Origin: Nocardia farcinica
GTDB lineage: Bacteria > Actinomycetota > Actinomycetes > Mycobacteriales > Mycobacteriaceae
Reading direction: 5' to 3'
DNA length: 64,000 nucleotides
Assembly (NCBI RefSeq): GCF_001182745.1
Contig: NZ_LN868939.1
Coordinates: 1,054,001 to 1,118,000 of the forward strand
Position numbers and translations under genes: made by a program
Part shown: positions 17,758 to 26,297 of the stretch, in pieces
How the letters are laid out: each line of letters starts with the position of its first letter
Position numbering within the stretch: the stretch's first letter is position 1
Notes under the pieces: generated by a model
What the model was told of the DNA's origin: nothing
The model's database searches: none
Seen by the model: only the letters and a program-made list of their open reading frames with translations

Positions 17758-18614
17758 CAGTGTCCTTTCCGGAATGGTTCGGCCAGTTGGGCCAGGTAGC
17801 CCACCGGATAGTCGGGTTTCGCGGCCATGCCGAGGTCGTCGCTGGTGAACCGCCGTCGCGGGTCGTAGCTGTAGGTGCCGAGCAGGTGGTCCCAGATCAG
17901 GGTGAACAGGCCGAAGTTGACATCGCCCACCCCCGCCCATTTGAGGTGGTGGAAGCGGTGGCCCTCGTTCAGCGCCAGCACGTGTTTGAGCGGCCCGACC
18001 CGGTAGTCGGCGTTGGAGTGCTGCAGCAGCAGTTGCACGGCCACGGCCAGTGCCAGCGCGGCGGCGACCGGCACCGGGATACCGGCGAGCAGCAGGGGCG
18101 TGACCCCGGCGATCATCTCGACCGTCTGGTGCAGTGGGTGTTTCATCAGGCCGTTGAGGCCGTAGCAGCGGGTGACGCTGTGGTGCACGGCGTGGAATCG
18201 CCACAGCACCCCGATGTGGTGGCTGGCGTAGTGGGCGAGCGTGATGCCCAGATCGGCGATCAGGATCGCCACCAGCACCTGGATGACGAAAGGCCAGCTG
18301 TGCGGCCATATTCCGGTACCCGGTAGCAGCGCGGCGAGGGCGGGGATGGCGGCGACCGAGCCGAGGACCAGCGTCTCGTTGACGACGGTGTGGACGGTGT
18401 CGCGGCCCGCGTCGCCGTGCGAGCGGTTCCAGGCCGGCCGGTAGGGCAGCACACGTTCGGCGGCGAACGACAACGCGACGGCCGCGGCGAGCAGCGCCAC
18501 CAGCCACAGCTTGGCGGCGCCAGCGGCGGCCAGGGCGATGCCCGCGCCGTTGATGCCTACCAGCATCACCGGCACGTAGCCGTATCGGACAAGGGGGCGA
18601 ACCACAATGGACAT
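17757..18614 (-). CDS. Sterol desaturase/fatty acid hydroxylase family protein
   Basis: Integral membrane di-iron oxygenase of 285 residues with about six hydrophobic segments. The His clusters are HYASHH (128-133), HAVHH (141-145) and HRFHH near 220, with a further His in LLQHSNAD, so the metal site looks intact. It would hydroxylate or desaturate a lipid or sterol-like substrate, which is not predictable. ATG 18614 is used. It is followed by DUF3703 and preceded at 43 bp by an AraC gene on the same strand, probably one operon. Confidence 0.88.
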   Translation of the reverse strand: MSIVVRPLVRYGYVPVMLVGINGAGIALAAAGAAKLWLVALLAAAVALSFAAERVLPYRPAWNRSHGDAGRDTVHTVVNETLVLGSVAAIPALAALLPGTGIWPHSWPFVIQVLVAILIADLGITLAHYASHHIGVLWRFHAVHHSVTRCYGLNGLMKHPLHQTVEMIAGVTPLLLAGIPVPVAAALALAVAVQLLLQHSNADYRVGPLKHVLALNEGHRFHHLKWAGVGDVNFGLFTLIWDHLLGTYSYDPRRRFTSDDLGMAAKPDYPVGYLAQLAEPFRKGH

Positions 18615-18657
18615 GGGTTCAGCGTCGCCGCCGTGCCCGGCCGTCGGCTTGAAGAAA

Positions 18658-19377
18658 TCAGCTGACCTTCGCCGGCGGCGGGCGCCAGCCGGTCGCGATG
18701 AGCGCTTCGGTCGGGCTGATGCCGATCAGGTCGCGGCAGGTGCGGGTCAGGTGCGCGCTGTCGGCGAAGCCGGCCGCGTGCGCGGCCTCGGTCAGCGAAT
18801 CGCCCGCGCGGACGACGTCCATCGCGAGTTGGAGCCGGACCCAGCGCCGCCACGCCGCGTACGGCAACCCGACCTGTTCGGTGAACACGTGCGAGAGGCG
18901 ACTGGCCGAAATGCCGACGCGGGCCGCGAGTTCCGCCAGCCGCGGCGGTCCGCCGGGGCGGTCGACCGCCATCCGCAGCGCGGCGGCGACCGCGGGATGG
19001 TTGCGCCTGCGCCGACCGGTCGGGTCGGCGGCGGGGCTCGGCACGGCGGCCGCGACCCAGCTGGCGGCGTCGTCGGCGGGCAGCCCGCCCAGCCGGGCGA
19101 CGGCGGCGTGCGCGGTGGTGCTGTCGGGATCGAGGAAGGCGAGGAAGCCGCTGGTGCCGGCCTCGGCGCGGACCCGGTGTGCGACGCCGGGCGGGATGAT
19201 CGCGGCCTGGGCGGAGACGGTCTGCCCGCCCGCGTCGGTCAGTGTGAGCCCTCCGCGGGCCACGAACAGGACCTGCACGGCGGCGTGCGCGTGGGCGTCG
19301 GCGTCGCCGATCTCACCGGTGAACGCCATCAGCCCGGGGCGGAACACCACCCCGCCGCGCCACGCCGCCGAACCCAT
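18658..19377 (-). CDS. AraC-family transcriptional regulator
   Basis: Protein of 239 residues. The N-terminal half is a cupin-like ligand domain (HAHAAVQVLFVARGG, then IIPPGVAHRV). The C-terminal 100 residues carry two helix-turn-helix units (LAARVGISASRLSHVFTEQV and AAHAAGFADSAHLTRTCRDL). The ATG overlaps the fgd1 stop (TGATG), so it is coupled to fgd1. Its position suggests control of the fgd1-desaturase unit. Confidence 0.85.
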   Translation of the reverse strand: MGSAAWRGGVVFRPGLMAFTGEIGDADAHAHAAVQVLFVARGGLTLTDAGGQTVSAQAAIIPPGVAHRVRAEAGTSGFLAFLDPDSTTAHAAVARLGGLPADDAASWVAAAVPSPAADPTGRRRRNHPAVAAALRMAVDRPGGPPRLAELAARVGISASRLSHVFTEQVGLPYAAWRRWVRLQLAMDVVRAGDSLTEAAHAAGFADSAHLTRTCRDLIGISPTEALIATGWRPPPAKVS

Positions 19378-20387
19378 CAGGCCAGTGCGCGCAGGCGGGG
19401 TGCCAGATCGCGCTGGAACAGGTCGAGGAACCGGCGCTGGTCGTGGCCCGGCGCGTGGAACACCAGGTGGTTGAGGCCCGCGTCGAGGTAGGGCTTGATC
19501 TGTTCGACGGCCTGGTCCGGGTCGCTGGCCACGATCCAGCGCTTGGCGATCTGCTCGATCGGCAGCGCGTCGGCGGCCGCCTCCATTTCGATGGGATCGG
19601 TGATGCTGTGCTTCTGCTCGGCGGTCAGCGACAGCGGCGCCCAGAACCGGGTGTTCTCCAGTGCCAGTTCGGGATCGGTGTCGTAGGAGATCTTGATCTC
19701 GATCATCCGGTCGATGCTGTCCACGCTGCGTCCGGCCTTGGCCGCGCCCTCGGCGACCGCGGGCATGAGCTTGTCGGTGTAGAGCTCCATGCCCTTGCCC
19801 GAGGTGCAGATGAACCCGTCGCCCGCACGCCCGGCGTAGCGGGCCACCAGCGGGCCGCCCGCGGCGATGTAGATCGGCACGCCGCCCTCGGGCACGTCGT
19901 AGATCGAGGCGCCGACGGTGCGGTAGTACTGGCCGTCGAAATCGACCCGGTCGCCGGTCCACAGCGCCCGCATCAGCTCCACCGCCTCGCGCAGCCGCGC
20001 GAACCGCTCCTTGAACTTCGGCCACTCACCCTGGTAGCCGGTGGCGATCTCGTTGAGCGCCTCGCCGGTGCCGACACCGAGCATGACCCGCCCCGGGTAC
20101 AGGCAGCCCATCGTGGCGAAGGCCTGCGCGATCACGGCCGGGTTGTAGCGGAAGGTCGGCGTGAGCACCGACGTGCCCAGTTTGATCCGCTCGGTGCGCG
20201 CGCCCACCGCGGCCATCCAGGCCAGTGAGAACGGCGCGTGCCCGCCCTTGTGCCGCCAGGGCTGGAAGTGGTCGCTCACCGTGGCGCTGTCCATGCCGTG
20301 TTCCTCGGCGAGCACCGCGATGTCCACCAGTTCCCGTGGGCCGAATTGTTCCGCCGACGCCTTGAATCCCAGCTCGAGATCACCCAT
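19377..20387 (-). CDS. fgd1: F420-dependent glucose-6-phosphate dehydrogenase
   Basis: Cytoplasmic TIM-barrel LLM-class enzyme of 336 residues, exactly the length of M. tuberculosis Fgd1 and very similar throughout. It oxidises glucose 6-phosphate and reduces cofactor F420, feeding F420H2-dependent reductases. Catalytic His40 and Trp44 (SDHFQPWRH) and Glu109 (GTGEALNE) are all present. The opening [15 protein letters not shown] is diagnostic. In M. tuberculosis fgd1 is followed by pta; here about 6 kb of other genes intervene and the gene points away. Confidence 0.96.
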   Translation of the reverse strand: MGDLELGFKASAEQFGPRELVDIAVLAEEHGMDSATVSDHFQPWRHKGGHAPFSLAWMAAVGARTERIKLGTSVLTPTFRYNPAVIAQAFATMGCLYPGRVMLGVGTGEALNEIATGYQGEWPKFKERFARLREAVELMRALWTGDRVDFDGQYYRTVGASIYDVPEGGVPIYIAAGGPLVARYAGRAGDGFICTSGKGMELYTDKLMPAVAEGAAKAGRSVDSIDRMIEIKISYDTDPELALENTRFWAPLSLTAEQKHSITDPIEMEAAADALPIEQIAKRWIVASDPDQAVEQIKPYLDAGLNHLVFHAPGHDQRRFLDLFQRDLAPRLRALA

Positions 20388-20502
20388 TGCGCGTCACTCC
20401 TGTCGCTTCGCTCTGCTCTCGCACGGCCGGTTCGACCATAACCAGGTCCGACGGCACGCGTGTGCGCGGTCACGTCCGGGTGAGGCAACCCGCGGGGAGG
20501 TG

Positions 20503-20532
20503 TTGTCATTCCATCGGTAGTGAGTGTACAGT
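20503..20532 (+). promoter_or_regulatory. Promoter for a leaderless tetR transcript
   Basis: TTGTCA (20503-20508), an 18-base spacer and TACAGT (20527-20532) fit a sigma-A promoter. The -10 ends seven bases before the tetR ATG, so the mRNA probably starts at the ATG, which also lacks a ribosome site. Confidence 0.5.
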
Positions 20533-20539
20533 CACTCAC
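20520..20539. promoter_or_regulatory. TetR operator O1, abutting the tetR start
   Basis: GTGAGTGTACAGTCACTCAC is a 7+6+7 inverted repeat that covers the -10 element and ends at the base before the ATG. A copy matching at 16 of 20 positions lies before the next gene (21150-21169), so this is very likely the binding site of the adjacent TetR protein. Confidence 0.72.
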
Positions 20540-21103
20540 ATGAGCAAGAGCGGAGCCATCCTCTCCCGGTCGGACGCCCGGCGCGACACCGTCGTCGACG
20601 CGGCCATCGCCGAGTTCGCCCGCACCGGCTACCACGGCACGCCGATCAGCACGGTGGCGGCGGCGGCGCAGATCTCCCCCGCGTACGTCTTCAAGTTGTT
20701 CCCGAGCAAGGTCACGCTGTTCGTCGCCGCGCTCGACCGCTGTTTCGAGCGGATCGAGAGTGCGCTCGCGGCCGGCGCGGCCCGGGTGCCCGGTGCGAAG
20801 CCCGACGAGATCCTGTACGAGATGGGCGGCGCCTACGCCGAACTCATCGGCGACCGGAATCTGCTCATGCTCCAGGTGCACGCCCAGTCCGTCGTCGACG
20901 TCCCGGAGATCGGGGAGGCGATGCGGCGCGGTATCGCCCGGGTGACCGAACTGGCCAAACAGCGATCCGGCGCCGAGGACGCCGCGGTGCAACGCTTCAT
21001 CGCCTTCGGGCAGCTCTGTCACCTGATCACCACCCTCGGGCTCGACGGGGACGCCAGTCCCTGGGCGGCGATCCTCACCGAGGGCATCCGGCACCCCGGC
21101 TGA
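20540..21103 (+). CDS. TetR-family repressor
   Basis: Protein of 187 residues. The N-terminal helix-turn-helix is typical (RRDTVVDAAIAEFARTGYHG, then AAQISPAYVFKLFPSK), and the C-terminal ligand domain is helical. The frame is open upstream but ATG 20540 is right after the promoter, giving a leaderless start. It probably represses itself and the downstream quinone reductase through the two matching operators. A terminator follows. Confidence 0.88.
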   Translation: MSKSGAILSRSDARRDTVVDAAIAEFARTGYHGTPISTVAAAAQISPAYVFKLFPSKVTLFVAALDRCFERIESALAAGAARVPGAKPDEILYEMGGAYAELIGDRNLLMLQVHAQSVVDVPEIGEAMRRGIARVTELAKQRSGAEDAAVQRFIAFGQLCHLITTLGLDGDASPWAAILTEGIRHPG

Positions 21104-21117
21104 CCCGTTCCGACCAT

Positions 21118-21137
21118 GCCCCTTCGGGGGCTTTTCT
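21118..21137 (+). terminator. Rho-independent terminator after tetR
   Basis: GCCCC and GGGGC pair around a TTCG tetraloop (21118-21131), followed by TTTTCTT. It separates tetR from the quinone reductase, which therefore needs its own promoter. Confidence 0.75.
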
Positions 21138-21149
21138 TCGACCCATCGA

Positions 21150-21169
21150 GTGATTGACCAGTCACACAC
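21150..21169. promoter_or_regulatory. TetR operator O2 before the quinone reductase
   Basis: GTGATTGACCAGTCACACAC matches operator O1 (20520-20539) at 16 of 20 positions. It ends 12 bases before the ATG of the quinone oxidoreductase and lies between the terminator and the ribosome site AGGAGAG. Confidence 0.7.
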
Positions 21170-21181
21170 TAGGAGAGAATC

Positions 21182-22213
21182 ATGATCACCACAGCCACCG
21201 AAATCGTGCTGCCCGGCCGCGTCGAGCCGGACGGCCTGCTCGTCACCCGGCGCGAGCTGCCCGGGCCGGGCCCCGGCCAGGCGCTCGTGCGGGTCGAGGC
21301 GAGCGGCGTCTCCTTCGCCGAGCAGCAGATGCGACGCGGCAAGTACTACGACCAGCCACCGTTCCCGTTCGTGCCCGGCTACGACCTGGTCGGCATCGTC
21401 ACCGCGGTGGGCCAGGACGTCGACGCCGCGCTGGTGGGACGCCGGGTGGCGGCACTGACCAAGATCGGCGGCTGGACCAGCGCCGCCCTGCTGGACGCCG
21501 CCGACCTGGTGCCCGTGCCGGAGCCACTCGACGCCGCCGCGGCCGAAACCTTCGTCGTCAACGGGATCACCGCGTGGCAGATGCTGTTCCGCACCGCGAA
21601 AGTCCGTGCCGGACAGACCATCCTGGTGCACGGCGCGAACGGCGGGGTCGGATCGACCCTCGTCCAGCTGGCGCGCGCCCACGGCATCCATGTCATCGGC
21701 ACGGCCTCGGCGCGCCACCGCCGCGCCGTCGAGGAACTCGGCGCGACCTGGATCGACTATCGCACCGAAGTGGCACGGCAGGTACGGGAGCTGGCGCCGG
21801 GCGGGGTGAACGCGGTGTTCGACCACATCGGCGGTCCCGGCATCGTCGAGTCGTTCCGCCTGCTCGCCCCGCACGGCACCCTGGTCTCCTACGGCACCGC
21901 CGCGACCAAGGACCAGGAGGGCAATTCCCGGCTGCCGGTGCTGAAGCTGCTCGCGCGGTTGGTGCTGTGGAACGCGCTGCCCAACAAGCGGAATGCGCAC
22001 TTCTTCAATCTGTGGGCGGGTAAGCGCAACCTGTCGCGCTTCCGCGCCCGGATCGCCGCGGACCTCGGCGCCGTCTTCGACCTCGCGGCACAGGGCGTAC
22101 TGCGCGCCAAGGTAGCGGCCCGGGTTCCGTTGAGCGCGGCGGCCCGCGCGGTCGAGCTCGCCGAATCCGGTTCCGTCGTCGGCAAAGTCGTTCTCGTCGC
22201 CGACGAAGGCTGA
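21182..22213 (+). CDS. Zinc-type quinone oxidoreductase (MDR family)
   Basis: Medium-chain dehydrogenase/reductase of 343 residues, quinone-oxidoreductase branch. The NADPH-binding loop is VHGANGGVGSTL (near 150-162). The start EIVLPGRVEPDGLLVTRREL and FVPGYDLVGIV are family features, and no structural zinc Cys cluster is present. It probably reduces quinones or reactive enals/alkenals. AGGAGAG precedes ATG 21182. Control by the adjacent TetR is suggested by the shared operator. Confidence 0.88.
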   Translation: MITTATEIVLPGRVEPDGLLVTRRELPGPGPGQALVRVEASGVSFAEQQMRRGKYYDQPPFPFVPGYDLVGIVTAVGQDVDAALVGRRVAALTKIGGWTSAALLDAADLVPVPEPLDAAAAETFVVNGITAWQMLFRTAKVRAGQTILVHGANGGVGSTLVQLARAHGIHVIGTASARHRRAVEELGATWIDYRTEVARQVRELAPGGVNAVFDHIGGPGIVESFRLLAPHGTLVSYGTAATKDQEGNSRLPVLKLLARLVLWNALPNKRNAHFFNLWAGKRNLSRFRARIAADLGAVFDLAAQGVLRAKVAARVPLSAAARAVELAESGSVVGKVVLVADEG

Positions 22214-22285
22214 ACCCGTCCCACCCGCTCGCGCTACCGCCCGCCGATCCCTACCCTCCGCCACCTTCGTCCCAGGAGAACTCCC

Positions 22286-22903
22286 ATGACCCAGCATCTT
22301 CCGACCGCTGTCCCACACACCGCTGTCCGGCACCCGTCCGCGGTGCGCACCCTGCTCGACAACCGACCGTCCTACCTCGGGTTCGGCGCCGCCTGGTTGC
22401 TCGGGCACGGCGCCTACGCCCTTTCGCACGGCAGCGATCCCGTCCTGCGCCTGCCCGCGGCGGTGCCGAGCATCCTGCTCATCACCGGCCTGGTCGCGGC
22501 GCTGATCGTCACGAGCGTCGTCTCCATGCGGGCGCAGCGCACGGCCACCGGGAGCGAGGCGGTCGTCGGCAAACTGCTGGCCGCCTCCTGGCTGGTCGGC
22601 TTCGGTGCGCTGTTCTTCGTCATCACGGCGGTGAGCTCGGTGCTGCCCCACGGCGACCTCACGACGCTGCTGTGGCCCGCGGGCTCCGGCCTCATCGTCG
22701 GACTGCTCTACCTCGCGGGCGGCGCCGCCTATCGTGACGTGTTGCAGTACACCCTCGGCGCCTGGCTCGCGCTCACCTCCACCGCCGCCCTCCTCCTCGA
22801 CGGGGCGAGCCCGTACTGGGTGCTCGCGGTCGCGGGCGGCGGCAGCTACCTGCTCGCCGCCGCGCTCGAACCCCGCCGCCGCGCCACCGCCGCGCTCGCC
22901 TGA
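22286..22903 (+). CDS. Multi-span membrane protein of unknown function
   Basis: Protein of 205 residues with about six predicted transmembrane helices (for example SYLGFGAAWLLGHGAYAL and LTGLVAALIVTSVVSM-like segments). No family is recognised. AGGAGAA precedes ATG 22286. It lies 72 bp after the quinone reductase and before a strong terminator, so it is probably the last gene of that TetR-controlled unit. Confidence 0.8.
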   Translation: MTQHLPTAVPHTAVRHPSAVRTLLDNRPSYLGFGAAWLLGHGAYALSHGSDPVLRLPAAVPSILLITGLVAALIVTSVVSMRAQRTATGSEAVVGKLLAASWLVGFGALFFVITAVSSVLPHGDLTTLLWPAGSGLIVGLLYLAGGAAYRDVLQYTLGAWLALTSTAALLLDGASPYWVLAVAGGGSYLLAAALEPRRRATAALA

Positions 22904-22913
22904 CCGCTGACCC

Positions 22914-22952
22914 CCGACAACCCCGCCCGGCACCGGGCGGGGCTGTCGGTTT
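22914..22952. terminator. Strong terminator
   Basis: CCGACA-A-CCCCGCCCGG pairs with CCGGGCGGGG-C-TGTCGG around a two-base loop (16 paired bases with one mismatch), followed by TTT. It ends the quinone reductase/membrane protein unit. Confidence 0.82.
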
Positions 22953-23044
22953 CGTCCACGACGCGGACGCGTTCCCGACGTAGGCTGCCGAGCGGTATCA
23001 ACCGGTCACCGGCGGTTTCCGCCGTGCGTCTTCTGGAGGATTCG

Positions 23045-23620
23045 TTGGCACGCGAATTGGTCTACACGGGTTTCATGACGCTGGACGGCGTGGTGGATTC
23101 GCCGGGCGGTCAGGTCGAGGGGCATCGCAGCGGCGGCTGGGTGATGGACTCCGAGTTCCTGCCCGAGGCGTTCGCGCTCAAGGGCGAGGAACTGGCCGAG
23201 ACCACGGCGTTGATGTTCGGCCGTCGCAGCTACGAGGCGTTCGCCCCGATCTGGCCGGGTTCGGAGGATCACGCCGCGTACAAGGAGCTTCCCAAGTACG
23301 TCGTCTCGACCGGCCTCGCCGACGACGCGCTGGTCGAGGACTGGGGTCCGATCACGATCCTGCGCTCGACCGAGCAGGTGGCCGAACTGAAGCAGACCGA
23401 GGGCGGAGCCATCTTCATCCACGGCAGCGCCGAGCTGGCCCGCCGCCTGTCCGAGGCCGATCTGATCGACCGGTACAACCTGCTGGTGTTCCCGGTGTTG
23501 CTCGGAGCGGGCAAGAGCCTGTTCAGCCGGGCGGACCGCGACAAGCAGCAGCTACGCCTGCGCGAATCCGCGAGCTACACCAACGGGGTCACCAAACTCG
23601 TCTACGACGTGGTGCACTGA
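23045..23620 (+). CDS. Dihydrofolate reductase-fold protein (RibD C-terminal type)
   Basis: Protein of 191 residues of the DHFR/RibD_C superfamily, typical motifs being YTGFMTLDGVVDSPGGQ at the start, MFGRRSYEAFAPIWPGSE in the middle and FIHGSAELARRLSEADLID towards the end. The nucleotide-binding fold is complete. The physiological substrate of these stand-alone proteins is generally unknown. The start chosen is TTG 23045, four bases after GGAGGA. The last 69 bases overlap the 3' end of the convergent AraC gene. Confidence 0.85.
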   Translation: MARELVYTGFMTLDGVVDSPGGQVEGHRSGGWVMDSEFLPEAFALKGEELAETTALMFGRRSYEAFAPIWPGSEDHAAYKELPKYVVSTGLADDALVEDWGPITILRSTEQVAELKQTEGGAIFIHGSAELARRLSEADLIDRYNLLVFPVLLGAGKSLFSRADRDKQQLRLRESASYTNGVTKLVYDVVH

Positions 23621-24322
23621 GGCCGGGTCGAGCGCGAGCGCACCGCCCGAGCCCTCGCGCAACTGCCGGGCCGTGCGTCCGACATAGCGGCGCAGGGCCC
23701 GGGCGAGGTGCGGCCCGTCGTAGTACCCGAGCCCGGTGACGACGTCGCTCTCGGCGGTGCCCGAAGACAGCAGCACCGCGGCGGCGCGGGCCCGCGCGAT
23801 CTGACGGACGGCGCCGCGGGTGAGGCCGGTCGCCGCCCGGAAGCGGCGCTCCATCGTGCGGTCGGAGACGTCGGTGGCCTCGCCGCGCAGGGCCGCGGTG
23901 ACCAGCGGGTCACGACCGACGACGCCCTCGCGGACCAGCCGCGCGACCAGCGCTTCGGCGTCGTCGGGGTGCGGGGTCTCCCAGCGCGCGCCGTCGAGCC
24001 AGAAACCGCGTTCGGTGACATCGGGCAGGACGATGCCGCTGTCCACCAGGAACGGCGCGGCCACCGTACGCAGCGAGGTGCCGACCGCGAACTGGATGCC
24101 CACGAAGGTCGCGTCCTCGGGGACCGGGGCCGTGCCGGTGCGGCTCTCCGGGCCGGTGACCGCCGCGTACGCCCGGCCCTCCCGCTGCCAGAACACCAGC
24201 CCCCAGGTCTCGCTCGCGACGGAGGTCATCCGGGCGACCTGCTCGCTGCGGCACGTCCACACCGAGTCGATCCACGGCGACTCCGACGCGCGCGTCTGGA
24301 ACAGCAATCCCACCCGCGGCAT
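23552..24322 (-). CDS. AraC-family regulator
   Basis: Protein of 256 residues. The N-terminal part is an uncharacterised ligand domain beginning MPRVGLLFQTRASESPWID, and the C-terminal HTH region includes TMERRFRAATGLTRGAVRQI and VTGLGYYDGPHLARALRRYV. The frame is open upstream but ATG 24322 gives the normal N-terminus. The last ~22 codons are antisense to the end of the DHFR-like gene. The start lies only three bases from the start of the divergent HAD gene. Confidence 0.8.
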   Translation of the reverse strand: MPRVGLLFQTRASESPWIDSVWTCRSEQVARMTSVASETWGLVFWQREGRAYAAVTGPESRTGTAPVPEDATFVGIQFAVGTSLRTVAAPFLVDSGIVLPDVTERGFWLDGARWETPHPDDAEALVARLVREGVVGRDPLVTAALRGEATDVSDRTMERRFRAATGLTRGAVRQIARARAAAVLLSSGTAESDVVTGLGYYDGPHLARALRRYVGRTARQLREGSGGALALDPASVHHVVDEFGDPVGVARGFAQA

Positions 24323-24325
24323 CCT

Positions 24326-25141
24326 ATGACGGACAATTGCCGGGTGACCATCGATGACGAGCCGATCCTGTCCTACCTGACCGATATGGACGGCGTGCTG
24401 GTGAGCGAGGACCATCTGGTGCCGGGCGCCGACGAGTTCCTCGCCGAATTGCGCGCGAACGAGACGCCGTTCCTCGTGCTCACCAACAACTCCATCCGCA
24501 CCCCGCGCGACCTGCAGGCCCGGCTGCGCACCACCGGCCTGGACATCCCGGAGGAGTCCATCTGGACCTCCGCGCTGGCCACCGCGACCTTCCTCAACGA
24601 CCAGCGCCCGAACGGCACCGCGTACGTGGTGGGGGAGTCCGGCCTCACCACGGCGCTGCACGAGATCGGTTACGTGCTCACCGACAGCGACCCCGACTAC
24701 GTCGTGCTCGGCGAGACCCGCACCTACTCCTTCGAGGCCATCACCACCGCCATCCGCCTGGTCGAACGCGGCGCCCGTTTCATCGCCACCAATCCGGACG
24801 CCACCGGCCCGTCGCGCGAGGGGGTACTGCCTGCGACCGGCTCGGTCGCCGCCCTGATCACCCGCGCCACCGGACGCGACCCGTACTACGTCGGCAAACC
24901 CAACCCGCTGATGATGCGCTCGGCACTGCGCCGCCTCGGCGCCCATTCCCAGTCGACGGTGATGATCGGCGACCGCATGGACACCGACGTGATCTCCGGT
25001 CTGGAGGCGGGCATGCGCACGATCCTGGTCACCTCGGGCATCTCCACCCGCGCCGCCGTCGAGCAGTACCCCTACCGCCCGACCATGGTCATCGACTCGG
25101 TCGCCGACCTGGTGGGACGCACGAAGAATCCCTTCGGCTGA
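24326..25141 (+). CDS. HAD-superfamily IIA hydrolase (NagD-like)
   Basis: Phosphatase-type protein of 271 residues. The nucleophile motif is DMDGVL at about residues 20-25. LTNNSIRTPRDL is motif II, and GKPNPLMM and MIGDRMDTDV are motifs III and IV. Substrates of NagD-like enzymes are small phosphorylated metabolites. ATG 24326 is given; GTG 24344 (MTIDDEPIL...) is an equally plausible start and would leave room for a promoter. It is divergent from the AraC gene. Confidence 0.87.
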   Translation: MTDNCRVTIDDEPILSYLTDMDGVLVSEDHLVPGADEFLAELRANETPFLVLTNNSIRTPRDLQARLRTTGLDIPEESIWTSALATATFLNDQRPNGTAYVVGESGLTTALHEIGYVLTDSDPDYVVLGETRTYSFEAITTAIRLVERGARFIATNPDATGPSREGVLPATGSVAALITRATGRDPYYVGKPNPLMMRSALRRLGAHSQSTVMIGDRMDTDVISGLEAGMRTILVTSGISTRAAVEQYPYRPTMVIDSVADLVGRTKNPFG

Positions 25142-25221
25142 GCCCGCCCCATCCCCTCCCGATCTCGATGCCGGGCCCGCCGAGCAGCGCCGGATCAGCG
25201 GGAAGGCCGGCACCCTGACCG

Positions 25222-25674
25222 TCACTCCTTCTCCAGGGCCTCCAGGGCTCGGGTCAGGTCGGTGAGGGCGGACACTATTTCGGTGAGGCGGGTGGGCCCG
25301 AGGTGCGCGGCGAGGGCGGCGGCGCGGGCGGCGTGCCCGGGGTCGATGCGGGCGACGGCGGCGCGGCCCGCCTCGGTGGGGGCGACGAGTTTGGCGCGCC
25401 GGTGTGCGGGGTTGGGGCGGTATTCGGCCAGGCCCTTGTCCACGAGCAGATCGGCGATGCGCTGCACGCTCTGGCGGGTGATGCCCATCGCGCGGGCGAT
25501 GCCGGACACCGGCAACGGCTCGCGCAGGACCGCCCCGAGCACCTGCCACCAGGCTGCGGTGAGCCCGGCCGGGCGGGCCAATTCCTCGGCGACGGCGAGG
25601 AATTGGCCGTTCAGGCGGAACGAGGTGATGGCGGCCGTGCTGAACAGCTGCTGGGCCGAGAGCGGTTCGCTCAT
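25222..25674 (-). CDS. MarR-family repressor
   Basis: Protein of 150 residues with the winged-helix core GIARAMGITRQSVQRIADLL and wing NPAHRRAKLVAPTEAG. The ATG overlaps the stop of the DJ-1 gene upstream (ATGA), so the pair is co-transcribed and coupled. The double palindrome at 26297-26332, covering the start of that operon, is very likely its operator, so the unit should be autorepressed. Confidence 0.88.
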   Translation of the reverse strand: MSEPLSAQQLFSTAAITSFRLNGQFLAVAEELARPAGLTAAWWQVLGAVLREPLPVSGIARAMGITRQSVQRIADLLVDKGLAEYRPNPAHRRAKLVAPTEAGRAAVARIDPGHAARAAALAAHLGPTRLTEIVSALTDLTRALEALEKE

Positions 25675-26297
25675 TCAGCCGCCGCGTGGTCCTGCAGCGC
25701 GAGGAACGCGCTCACGTCGTTGTGCGCGAACAGGCGATACCAGGCGTCGAGCACATGCGGCTCGTAGACGTCGAGCACGCGCAACACTTCGCGGGCGAAC
25801 TCGAACGGCGCGGTGCCCGTCGCGGTGACGAGCACGCCGTCGGACACCGCGGGCTGCTCGACGTAGTGGTCGGCTCCGGCGTAACCGCTGGCCGCGAGGA
25901 ACTGCGGCGCGTTGCTGGTGTGCTTCCTGGTGTCGAGCAACCCGGCCGCGGCCAGGCCGTAGGTGGCGCCGCAGATCGCCGCCACCGGCACGCCCGCGTC
26001 GAGGAAGCCGGCCGCGGCCGCCGCGAAGGGCGCCAAATCGCCGGGCACCCAGGTGTCGGCGCCCGGCAGGATCAGCCCGGCGCTCTGCTCGGGGGTGAGC
26101 TCGCCGAGCGCGAGATCGGGCACGATGCGGACGCCGCCCTTGGTGCGGATGGGATCGCGGGTGAGTCCGACGGTGCGGACCTCGAAGCTGCCCGGGTTGC
26201 GCTGCCACTCGGGGTTGTTGATGTGCGCGATGGCCGCGCCGACCTCCCAGTCGGCGAGCGTGTCGTAGACGGCGGTGTGGACGGTCCTCGTTTCCAT
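25671..26297 (-). CDS. DJ-1/PfpI-family protein
   Basis: Glutamine-amidotransferase-like protein of 208 residues. The nucleophile elbow AAICGATYGLAAAG contains Cys109, with a conserved acidic residue near 19 (WEVG). Members are glyoxalases, deglycases or isonitrile hydratases, and this one cannot be resolved further. The ATG at 26297 lies at the edge of the operator, and AGGA inside the operator serves as its ribosome site. First gene of a two-gene unit with marR. Confidence 0.85.
   Translation of the reverse strand: METRTVHTAVYDTLADWEVGAAIAHINNPEWQRNPGSFEVRTVGLTRDPIRTKGGVRIVPDLALGELTPEQSAGLILPGADTWVPGDLAPFAAAAAGFLDAGVPVAAICGATYGLAAAGLLDTRKHTSNAPQFLAASGYAGADHYVEQPAVSDGVLVTATGTAPFEFAREVLRVLDVYEPHVLDAWYRLFAHNDVSAFLALQDHAAAE

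Noticed and set aside
20276..22933. Minus-strand open frame of 885 codons
   Set aside because: Antisense to the TetR, quinone reductase and membrane protein genes, which have clear family motifs.
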